Positions 1 to 5,279 are shown, counted from the first letter of the stretch. The stretch is 5,281 nt of DNA from CAYXVB01 sp964467785 (GCA_964467785.1 CAYXVB010000218.1:1-5281); one strand, 5' to 3'. Notes: a model not told the origin generated them from the letters alone. Numbers and translations: made by a program.

Positions 1-105
1 ATGAACCCACCCGGTACATAGAGCCTCCCCGGCGGTTTCAGCCGTTGGAAGTAACATACTTGGCGAGCGGTTAAGGGCAAAGTTGGAAGCAGCAGAAGAA
101 GCGAA
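1..105. other. No gene seen at the left edge
   Basis: This stretch lies beyond the terminator of the PilZ gene. The ATG at position 1 runs into TAG after six codons, and the minus-strand open frame that crosses the stretch is a shadow of the PilZ gene. A short inverted repeat (CGGC and GCCG, about 7 nt apart, near 30-45) is too small to name. I looked for a c-di-GMP riboswitch because of the PilZ neighbour and did not recognise one. Confidence 0.5.
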
Positions 106-149
106 TAAAACGACAACGCCTTGCGCTAGCAAATAGCGTCAAGGCGTTG
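106..149 (-). terminator. Intrinsic (Rho-independent) terminator of the PilZ gene
   Basis: The perfect 10-bp arms CAACGCCTTG (114-123) and CAAGGCGTTG (140-149) enclose a second 5-bp stem, CGCTA/TAGCG (124-128 with 134-138). One base (139) is bulged and the loop is about 5 nt. Read on the minus strand, the hairpin is followed by TCGTTTTATT (113 downward), an imperfect U tract. It begins 28 bp past the stop codon of the minus-strand PilZ gene. On the plus strand no T run follows, so it should work mainly for minus-strand transcripts. Confidence 0.85.
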
Positions 150-177
150 ATTACTCGGAACCAGGAAATAAAAGGGC

Positions 178-1014
178 TTAGTCTTTGTTCTTCGGCCGTG
201 CGTCCGGAACCTGAACCTCGGGAACCCAGCCTCGCCCGGTCTTGAGGAGCGTGGTGAGCCAGAAGACAAAGCTGTCCTTCACGGGAATGGGATTGCGGTT
301 GCTGGCACAACCTAGGTAATCCAGTCCGCGGGCGAGATTCTGCGCGATCTCCAGCGAATCGGCGTTGTGCACGAACTGCAGGCCGTAACCCTGCACTTTG
401 CCGCTACGGCGGCGATGCGCGACCTTGCATTCAAAGTCGTAATCGCGGCCCATGAAGTTGAACTGCAGCTGCACCGTCTTGCGGGCGCCGAGGCGACCCT
501 GCGGAGTCAGGTAGACGCCGCCTTCGGAAATATTATGAAGGGCGCAGGAGCGCTTGTCGTTGGGTCCGACGACGACCCGGCATGGAATTTCCAGCGTGAA
601 GCGCGGTTTGGACTCCCACCAGCGCACGCGGCGGTTGAAAAATACGATTCTGACTTGAGGAATCAGGAAGTAGCTCACGAGACCGACGTTGACGATGAAG
701 CTCGCGATGAGTACCCGCAGCGGAAAAAGATCCGTGGCCGTGCGGTAGCTCAGATAGTTGGCGATGACCGTGGCCAGCGTGAGGACGATGAACACCGGAT
801 AGCTCCATAGCTGCGTCAGGTAGATGGAGACGCCGGCAAGGGGCTGCGCCAGGAGAAAGAGTCCGACCTCATACCACTTGGCTTGCGCGAAAAGAGCCTT
901 CAGATAGAGCGGAACCGGTCCGCCCGACAGATACGAACTGAACGCGATGTTGTAGACGGGTGCCAGGATGTTTAATAACGCAAGAATAACAATAGGCCAC
1001 GGGCGCGATTTCAT
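178..1014 (-). CDS. Membrane-anchored PilZ-domain protein (putative c-di-GMP effector)
   Basis: The product has 278 residues. The N-terminal half is hydrophobic, with about four predicted membrane helices (near residues 5-24, 48-67, 71-90 and 97-118). A basic stretch (FNRRVR, 126-131) leads into a cytosolic PilZ domain at about 131-230. The (D/N)xSxxG signature is intact as NISEGG (161-166). The first motif is not: R138, in PRFTLEIP, would be the second Arg of RxxxR, but the residue four before it is E134, so c-di-GMP binding is possible but uncertain. A C-terminal tail (about 231-278) has no domain I recognise. PilZ domains typically bind c-di-GMP and pass the signal to motility, polysaccharide or secretion machinery; the membrane helices suggest control of an envelope process (inference). 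The ATG is well supported: GGAG at 1022-1025 lies 7 nt upstream. The gene appears to be a single transcription unit, with its own promoter and a strong terminator. The PilZ assignment is fairly secure; the cellular role is unknown. Confidence 0.85.
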   Translation of the reverse strand: MKSRPWPIVILALLNILAPVYNIAFSSYLSGGPVPLYLKALFAQAKWYEVGLFLLAQPLAGVSIYLTQLWSYPVFIVLTLATVIANYLSYRTATDLFPLRVLIASFIVNVGLVSYFLIPQVRIVFFNRRVRWWESKPRFTLEIPCRVVVGPNDKRSCALHNISEGGVYLTPQGRLGARKTVQLQFNFMGRDYDFECKVAHRRRSGKVQGYGLQFVHNADSLEIAQNLARGLDYLGCASNRNPIPVKDSFVFWLTTLLKTGRGWVPEVQVPDARPKNKD

Positions 1015-1021
1015 CGAAGGT

Positions 1022-1025
1022 CTCC
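1022..1025 (-). promoter_or_regulatory. Ribosome binding site of the PilZ gene
   Basis: On the minus strand GGAG, inside a G-rich GGGGGGAGA run, lies 7 nt before the ATG at 1014. It fixes the start of the PilZ gene. Confidence 0.75.
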
Positions 1026-1057
1026 CCCCACTGTGAGACGAAAAGGTTCTAAACTAG

Positions 1058-1085
1058 AGTGTAACGGGCGGACTTCCAAGATCAA
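1058..1085 (-). promoter_or_regulatory. Candidate sigma-70-type promoter of the PilZ gene
   Basis: Minus-strand TTGATC (1080-1085, four of six matches to TTGACA) and TACACT (1058-1063, four of six matches to TATAAT) are separated by 16 bp. Transcription would start near 1050, giving a leader of about 36 nt that includes the ribosome binding site. Both boxes are only moderate matches, so this is a candidate. Confidence 0.4.
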
Positions 1086-1310
1086 TGGTCTTTCTCAATA
1101 CTTGTCACGCTCCTTCCCCGGTAAAGGGATCGCGCCCCGGAGCGTTGCCATTCGTTTGACGGAATTCGCTCTACGGTCGATTTTCTAAGATTCGTCTTGA
1201 AGGGAGCTCGCCTACGGGCCGGTCTCCCCTGGCCGAAATCGATACTCCTTTCTGCCAATACCCTGTTTTGGCGGGGGCGAAGTCCGGGGGGCGATTTCGA
1301 AAGCGGATTG

Positions 1311-1338
1311 ATTCGCGATAACTTTTCTTATCGTGAAT
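1311..1338. other. dif-like 11-6-11 bp inverted repeat, candidate recombination core
   Basis: The left arm ATTCGCGATAA (1311-1321) and right arm TTATCGTGAAT (1328-1338) are inverted complements at 10 of 11 positions, around the 6-bp centre CTTTTC. A twelfth pair (G1310 with C1339) also matches. The layout of 11-bp arms, a 6-bp centre and inner ATAA/TTAT ends is that of Xer dif sites. The right arm shares 8 of 11 positions with the E. coli XerD arm (TTATGTTAAAT), but the left arm resembles the E. coli XerC arm only at its ATAA end and one other base. No T run follows on either strand, so it is unlikely to be a terminator. A tyrosine recombinase gene ends 214 bp away. A dimeric regulator's operator is the main alternative. 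Confidence 0.4.
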
Positions 1339-1345
1339 CTAGTTT

Positions 1346-1365
1346 GCGATCCTGGGCGATCTAGG
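1346..1365 (+). repeat. Tandem 10-bp direct repeat
   Basis: GCGATCCTGG (1346-1355) is followed directly by GCGATCTAGG (1356-1365), with 8 of 10 positions identical. It starts 8 bp after the dif-like site, and the period is close to one helical turn. Confidence 0.4.
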
Positions 1366-1394
1366 GGCAGCCCAGGCTGGGAGGCTATAAACCG

Positions 1395-1416
1395 CTCAAA
1401 AAGGCCTATTTTTGAG
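1395..1416. repeat. 8-bp perfect inverted repeat with 6-bp centre
   Basis: CTCAAAAA (1395-1402) and TTTTTGAG (1409-1416) are perfect inverted complements flanking GGCCTA. It sits downstream of the recombinase gene. The stem is AT-rich and its T run is inside the stem rather than after it, so it is a poor match to an intrinsic terminator. Confidence 0.5.
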
Positions 1417-1552
1417 ACTCCGCTCGACCCGTGCGCGCCTCATTCACGGGCGATTATCGACTTTGGAAATTGCGAATCTGGACTTCAGGGAGCGGACCAC
1501 GACAAGCCCTTGGCTGGGTTATGGTTCCGCCCCGGGAAGAGTCGCGGTCACT

Positions 1553-3037
1553 TCAGAGCACTGGGACCGTTTGAGTTGCGCTGGTGCCGGCAGGCTCGGG
1601 CGACTGTACCCCTTCGACATCAGTTGAGCCGAATCCGGGAGGCGTCTTGGGCTCGTCCCCGTAGGCAATCGCCTTGGCCGCGGACTTTTCGATCGAGCTT
1701 CTGCGCTTGTCGTAGCGCGTGATCATGTCTGGAGAAGCCCACCCGGCGAACTCCTGGATTGCGCGGTCCGCCACTTGGTGGTCGCGCGCGTTCGAGATCG
1801 CCGTGGCGCGGCAGGAGTGCGGAGAGACCCGGTTGACGACCCCGGCAAGCCTTGAGTATTTAACAACGATGTAAAAAATCATCGACGGATCGAGCGGTTT
1901 ATCGCTGACGCCGGTGCGATTATTGCGCACTGGGGTGAAGATAGGCTGGTCTTGACGCGGGTCCTTGCCGGTGATCCGGAAGTAATGTTTGAGGGCTTGC
2001 CAGACCCGCGGCACCAGGACGATCAGACGCTCGGCATTGCCCTTGCCCCGAAGGCGCATGACGGCATGTCCGCGTTCGGTGCCGAGATTCGTCGTCCGGA
2101 GCGAACACAGTTCCGAGCGGCGCAATCCGCAATAAAAAAGCACCGTCAGGATCGCCTGATGCATCGCTCCGGTCCGCGTGTGGGTCTCCGGCATGGCCAG
2201 GATCCGACGGACTTCTTCGTCCGTGAAACCGATTGTCGTCGAAAGACGACGGGGCTTGAGGAAGCGCACCCCTTCGGCGGGGCTCCTTTGGATGCGGCCG
2301 TCGTCTACCATCCATCGGAAAAAGCTGCGCAAGGTCGCCAAATGCCGATCCACGGTCGTGTGCTCAAGCTCCTCGCGCAGGAGCGATTCCTTGTAGGCGA
2401 TGATCACGGAGCGATCGAGACGCTCGATTCCGCGATCCATACGCCGTTGCAGAAGGAATTGGACAAAGCGCTTGAGGTCTTTACCGTAGGCGCGGCGGGT
2501 ATGCGGGGAGCGCTGGTCCAGCAAAAACGCTTCGATGCTCTGTTTGAGCTCGTCGCGCGGTCGGATCAGGTCCTGAGTGGTCAATGTCAAATCCAACGGG
2601 GCGAGTGCCGGCGCGGCTGACGCAACCTCAGGACTCCGGACTTCCAACTCCTTGCCGGGCTGCCGCTCGGCGACGGCCGACGTCTCCGGCGCTTGGATAG
2701 CGGAGCTTGGCGCCAGGTTCGCGTCTTTTATTGAAGCTTCCGTCGACTGGGTCGAAGTCTTGTGGGTGGACCGCCTCCTCAATTTCTTGAATGAGATGAG
2801 CGGCTGCCTCGCCGAATCGGCCTTTACTTTGGACCTGGAGCGCAACGCCGAGGGGATCATCGAGGGCATCGGCCGGGCGCGGCGCGATGGCAGCGATCGA
2901 CGACTGAGTGAGCTTAACAGGAAGCTTCCCAGGCCCGACTTGCGTTTTTTTTGGGTGCTTCTAGCCGCGCGCCGAGCTTGTTTCGTCCGCTTCTTACGCG
3001 GCTTCTTCGACCGCGACGCAGATTTCGCCTTTGCCAT
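1553..3037 (-). CDS. Tyrosine recombinase/integrase with long basic N-terminal extension
   Basis: The product has 494 residues, against about 300 for XerC/XerD. Residues about 161-255 form the SAM-like core-binding domain (SPHTRRAYGKDLKRFVQFL at 177-195). The catalytic domain spans about 265-455. The catalytic set is complete: R306 in GLRRSEL, K332 in LRGKG, H407 and R410 in PHSCR, W433 in AGWASP, and nucleophile Y442 in TRYDKRR. W433 replaces the His found in XerC/XerD, as in Cre, so a housekeeping Xer role is less likely than a mobile-element or lineage-specific recombinase. Residues 1-90 are very basic (17 Lys/Arg in the first 34), and 91-160 form an Ala/Ser/Pro/Glu-rich linker; neither belongs to the standard fold. 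The C-terminal tail (about 460-494) is low complexity. The ATG at 3037 is the first in frame; no good Shine-Dalgarno precedes it, but no later start has one either, and G/C at third codon positions stays high (about 75%) in the extension. It is transcribed divergently from the host-attachment-family gene. Confidence 0.88.
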   Translation of the reverse strand: MAKAKSASRSKKPRKKRTKQARRAARSTQKKRKSGLGSFLLSSLSRRSLPSRRARPMPSMIPSALRSRSKVKADSARQPLISFKKLRRRSTHKTSTQSTEASIKDANLAPSSAIQAPETSAVAERQPGKELEVRSPEVASAAPALAPLDLTLTTQDLIRPRDELKQSIEAFLLDQRSPHTRRAYGKDLKRFVQFLLQRRMDRGIERLDRSVIIAYKESLLREELEHTTVDRHLATLRSFFRWMVDDGRIQRSPAEGVRFLKPRRLSTTIGFTDEEVRRILAMPETHTRTGAMHQAILTVLFYCGLRRSELCSLRTTNLGTERGHAVMRLRGKGNAERLIVLVPRVWQALKHYFRITGKDPRQDQPIFTPVRNNRTGVSDKPLDPSMIFYIVVKYSRLAGVVNRVSPHSCRATAISNARDHQVADRAIQEFAGWASPDMITRYDKRRSSIEKSAAKAIAYGDEPKTPPGFGSTDVEGVQSPEPAGTSATQTVPVL

Positions 3038-3108
3038 CCGGTCTACGATAGCTTGAAGCGGCCGCTTGCGCCAGTCCCGAGCGCTTCAGGAAAGGCCGGA
3101 GTTTTGCA
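3038..3108. promoter_or_regulatory. Divergent intergenic region between recombinase and host-attachment-family genes
   Basis: These 71 bp must hold the start signals for both genes unless the plus-strand gene is read from within its neighbour. They include a 12-bp palindrome, AAGCGGCCGCTT (3056-3067), and a 7-bp inverted pair, TGAAGCG (3054-3060) with CGCTTCA (3082-3088). On the minus strand TATCGT (3045-3050) is a possible -10 box ending 7 nt before the recombinase ATG, with no good -35 box. I see no convincing plus-strand promoter. Shared control by a repressor is possible but not shown. Confidence 0.35.
3098..3101 (+). promoter_or_regulatory. Ribosome binding site of the host-attachment-family gene
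   Basis: GGAG lies 7 nt before the ATG at 3109. It favours this start over the in-frame ATG at 3121, for which the spacing would be 19 nt. Confidence 0.65.
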
Positions 3109-3564
3109 ATGTCCCGGTGCATGAACCGCCCGCGGACGTGGATCATTTGCCCCAACCTGCGCGGGGCTCGACTCTTTATGCATGAGGACGACATGCCGCT
3201 GCCGACCTTTGTGCGGGAACTGCCCAGGCCGTCGCACCAGGTGCGCGACGAGGATTTTGACGGCGACGCGGACGCGCCCGAAGTCTTCAGCGATCCCAGA
3301 CGCCTGCACGAGGACACCGAAATCGCCGAGGAGTATGCGCAGTTCCTCGCGCAATACCTCAAGGTGCACATGGAACGCTTTGAACGGCTCATCCTTTGCG
3401 CGGAACCAAGGCTGTTGGGCATCGTGCGGAGCGCCCTGCACCGCTCGGTGAGGAAAAAACTCTCAGGCGAAGTCGAAGTCGATCTCTACCATGTCAATGA
3501 GACCGACCTCGAGAACTACTGGCGGGACCTCAAGCTCAACCCTCATCAGCCGCCGGCCGCTTGA
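3109..3564 (+). CDS. Host attachment family protein (baeRF/eRF1-like fold)
   Basis: The product has 151 residues, the usual size for this family, with no signal peptide or membrane helix, so it is probably cytosolic. The N-terminal strand WIICPNLRGARLF (11-23) matches the family pattern of a hydrophobic strand followed by ARxF. A variable acidic loop follows (about 45-70). The conserved C-terminal half comprises the helix EYAQFLAQYL (75-84), RLILCAEPRLLGIVRSAL (93-110) and VDLYHVNETDLENYW (124-138). The last corresponds to the KDLT motif of relatives, here changed to VDLY. The family name comes from an Agrobacterium protein linked to plant attachment, but most members have no proven role. Fold comparisons place them near bacterial eRF1/Pelota-like proteins, suggesting a ribosome- or RNA-linked function (established for the fold only). 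The gene is monocistronic here, divergent from the recombinase and convergent with the kinase-like gene. Larger minus-strand frames over this region lack such matches and are shadows. Confidence 0.8.
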   Translation: MSRCMNRPRTWIICPNLRGARLFMHEDDMPLPTFVRELPRPSHQVRDEDFDGDADAPEVFSDPRRLHEDTEIAEEYAQFLAQYLKVHMERFERLILCAEPRLLGIVRSALHRSVRKKLSGEVEVDLYHVNETDLENYWRDLKLNPHQPPAA

Positions 3565-3573
3565 CGACCTGGA

Positions 3574-5211
3574 CTATTGGGACGTAAGCGGTGAAATTTG
3601 CGGCGAGGCAATGGCCTTTTCGCGCCTGTCCACGCCATTGCCGGAGCTGGCGTCGAAGTTCCGTGACAAGTTCACATTGAGACCGCGCGGAGGCGTCAGC
3701 AGCCCCGTGTTGACAGCGCGGTCTTGCGGTAGCCGGATGATCACCTGCGCGCTCGTGCCCGCCACGCCCGAAGCCGTCACGGTGCCGCCCTGCGCCCGCA
3801 CGATGCGGCTCACTACCGACATGCTCAGGCCCTGTTCGGCGATCCAGTGCTTCAGGACGTCCAACTCGGGCCCGCCGGACGAGCCCCGTCCGGCGCGAAC
3901 GCGTTCGCCATCCTGCACCCGAATCTCGATTCCGCGATGCTTGCCTTCGGTCGACTGCTGGAGCGTGACGTGGACGGAGGCTGAACGCGAGCCGTTCTGG
4001 CCCGAATGCAGTGAAATGCTCTGCGCGACTTTGCTGATTACTTGGATCAAGATCCGCTCCATGCGCCGCGGATCCGTCAGCGTCCAGACGGGCATGGCCG
4101 GAAGCGTGAGGCTGATTTGCCTGCCCCCCGGCCCGTTCAGTGTGCGGGCGACTCCCGAGATCAGCTCGGAAAGATCGATGACGCTCTCACGGAAGCGGCT
4201 TTCGATCCGGCCGATCTCCATCGCGTCACCGAGGTCATCGAGCGCGCCCGAAAGAACCAGCAAACCCAGCTTGACCGACTCGGCAGCCTGAGCCTCCAGT
4301 TGCGGATCCGCATTGGAACTGCCCGCGCCCGCAGGGTTCAGCAGAGACCTGCCGGATTGGAGCATCGCGAGCGGTGTTTTGAGGTCGCTCACTACGTCAC
4401 TGATGAAGCGATGCCTTTCCTTCTGGGCCGCTTCGACCAAACCGGAGAGCTGATCGATGCACTGCCGGATCTCGGCATGCATGCCAGTGAATGAAGGTTC
4501 GGAAGCTCCGCCTTTTTGCAGCTCCGGCGCCTCCAATCGGATCTTGGACGCATACGCCCGCAGCTTGCGCAATGGGATGACATAGGCGAACTGATTGCGG
4601 GCAGCGACCACGAGGAGCAGAAGCAGCGTGATCGCTCCACATCCAATGATAAGCTGGAGGGAACGAGTATCGCCTTTGAATGCTTCAGTCCGCATGGTCT
4701 GGAGGCGCATGCCCTCGGTCTTGCGCAAAGTCGACAGACTGTCGGAGAGGGTCTCATAGAGGGCACGCACCTCCTCTTTGCTGAAGGCGTCCTTGCTGAA
4801 AAGCTGCGGTTCGAGCTTCTGGCTGAGAACGAGCAACTCGTCCACGAGCAGGGAGTCCTTGCGGAGCTCGGCGACGAACGGGTCGGCGCTGCGCACCTCA
4901 TGATTGAGTTTGGCGTCAATCGGCGGCGATGCTTGGGTGTCTATCTTTTCCAATGCATCGTGAAAGGAACGTCTGAGCGCGTTTTTGACGGATAACACCT
5001 CGTCCGGCGCCAGCTTGCGGAATGCACCGCTCATCCTTCGATAGCGCTCCAGTTGAACGGTAAGGTCTCCGAGGACCTCCCGCCGAAGATGGGCGACATC
5101 CGCTTGCGCCGACGTTTCCCGTACCGCTTCGATCGCCTGGAAGTGCACGATCCCGGTGGCGGCGATTGCTGCGGACGCGGTCGCGACGACGATGAACATG
5201 AATTTTTTCAT
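3574..5211 (-). CDS. Degenerate membrane sensor histidine kinase (pseudo-histidine kinase)
   Basis: The product has 545 residues from the ATG at 5211. Numbering here counts from a GTG four codons upstream (5223), so subtract 4 for the ATG form. The first membrane helix is at about 9-29, followed by a mostly helical, charged extracytoplasmic domain (about 30-187) and a second helix (about 190-208). A HAMP-like segment starts at VIPLRKLRAYA (215-225), then a HisKA-like region, an HATPase-like region (about 380-500) and a 49-residue tail. The H-box FISDVVSDLKTPL (273-285) has Ser279 where the phospho-accepting His belongs. The N-box has Q394 and K398 in place of its Asn residues. D438 of the G1 box remains, but the glycines after it do not, and the G2 box is reduced to GLSMSVV (465-471). 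HisKA dimerisation is probably kept, while autophosphorylation is very unlikely. It may act as a receptor or scaffold partnered with another kinase (inference). The frame is intact with no stops, so this is a conserved-looking degenerate protein rather than a pseudogene. No response regulator is in the window. Confidence 0.85.
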   Translation of the reverse strand: MKKFMFIVVATASAAIAATGIVHFQAIEAVRETSAQADVAHLRREVLGDLTVQLERYRRMSGAFRKLAPDEVLSVKNALRRSFHDALEKIDTQASPPIDAKLNHEVRSADPFVAELRKDSLLVDELLVLSQKLEPQLFSKDAFSKEEVRALYETLSDSLSTLRKTEGMRLQTMRTEAFKGDTRSLQLIIGCGAITLLLLLVVAARNQFAYVIPLRKLRAYASKIRLEAPELQKGGASEPSFTGMHAEIRQCIDQLSGLVEAAQKERHRFISDVVSDLKTPLAMLQSGRSLLNPAGAGSSNADPQLEAQAAESVKLGLLVLSGALDDLGDAMEIGRIESRFRESVIDLSELISGVARTLNGPGGRQISLTLPAMPVWTLTDPRRMERILIQVISKVAQSISLHSGQNGSRSASVHVTLQQSTEGKHRGIEIRVQDGERVRAGRGSSGGPELDVLKHWIAEQGLSMSVVSRIVRAQGGTVTASGVAGTSAQVIIRLPQDRAVNTGLLTPPRGLNVNLSRNFDASSGNGVDRREKAIASPQISPLTSQ

Positions 5212-5213
5212 GA

Positions 5214-5227
5214 CCCCTTTCACTCCT
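5214..5227 (-). promoter_or_regulatory. Shine-Dalgarno region that decides the start of the kinase-like gene
   Basis: On the minus strand AGGAG (5223-5227) lies 11 nt before the ATG at 5211, and AAAGGGG (5214-5220) lies 2 nt before it. The GTG at 5223 overlaps AGGAG itself and has no properly spaced site. The ATG at 5211 also gives a typical membrane-protein start (MKKFMFIVV). The spacing is not ideal for either G-rich run. Confidence 0.55.
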
Positions 5228-5250
5228 TTTGCGATGTGTGCGCGCGAAAC

Positions 5251-5279
5251 ATTATTTAAACTTAAGATAAAAAACGCAA
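5251..5279 (-). promoter_or_regulatory. Candidate promoter of the kinase-like gene
   Basis: Minus-strand AATAAT (5251-5256, five of six matches to TATAAT) lies 17 bp downstream of TTGCGT (5274-5279, three of six matches to TTGACA). The intervening DNA is strongly AT-rich, unlike the rest of the window. Transcription would start near 5244, giving a leader of about 33 nt. The upstream part may be cut off by the window edge. Confidence 0.45.

Larger units (their letters stand above)
1015..1552. other. 538-bp non-coding spacer rich in short repeats
   Basis: This gap lies between the starts of the PilZ gene and the end of the recombinase gene. I see no convincing protein gene: the plus-strand frame opening at 1333 is mostly the antisense of the recombinase gene. 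No tRNA-like T-loop sequence was found. It does hold a concentration of repeats: ATTCG direct repeats at 1150-1203; an 8-bp inverted pair, CGAAATCG (1234-1241) with CGATTTCG (1292-1299); a GGGGGCGA direct repeat (1273-1280 and 1287-1294); the dif-like site (1311-1338); a 10-bp tandem repeat (1346-1365); a 7-bp inverted pair, CCTGGGC (1351-1357) with GCCCAGG (1370-1376); and a second inverted repeat with a 6-bp centre (1395-1416). Such density suggests protein binding or recombination sites (inference). A small RNA cannot be excluded. Confidence 0.6.

Noticed and set aside
1156..1191. Possible plus-strand promoter for a small RNA in the spacer (TTGACG at 1156-1161)
   Set aside because: The -35 match is good (5 of 6), but the only candidate -10 boxes are a poor 3-of-6 match at 17 bp spacing (GATTTT) or a 24-bp spaced TAAGAT.
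1202..1228. GGGAG/CTCCC hairpin in the spacer
   Set aside because: A 5-bp stem around 17 nt with no following T run on either strand; not distinguishable from chance in GC-rich DNA.
1333..1722. Plus-strand frame starting in the 1015-1552 spacer
   Set aside because: About half is antisense to the recombinase gene, the start lies inside the dif-like repeat with no ribosome binding site, and the translation shows no recognisable features.
2577..3056. Plus-strand open frame opposite the recombinase N-terminal extension
   Set aside because: It ends at 3056, past the recombinase start, and shows no motif or ribosome binding site. Frame 0 of the minus strand has high third-position G+C and is continuous with the recombinase core.
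3043..3441. Minus-strand frames opposite the host-attachment-family gene
   Set aside because: No domain is visible, whereas the plus-strand product matches a known family along most of its length and has a well-placed ribosome binding site.
3606..3620. Possible plus-strand terminator for the host-attachment-family gene
   Set aside because: AGGC and GCCT form only a 4-bp stem with a 4-nt loop before TTTT, inside the opposite gene's coding region; too weak to annotate.
3491..4291. Long plus-strand open frame opposite the kinase-like gene
   Set aside because: Arg/Ser/Thr/Pro-rich composition with no domain, and it lies fully antisense to a gene with clear HAMP/HisKA/HATPase features; it is a GC-rich shadow. 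The same applies to the plus-strand frames at 4042-4494 and 4516-4995.
5221..5223. GTG start for the kinase-like gene
   Set aside because: It overlaps the AGGAG run and has no spaced ribosome binding site; the ATG at 5211 is a better start. The four extra residues do not change the protein's interpretation.
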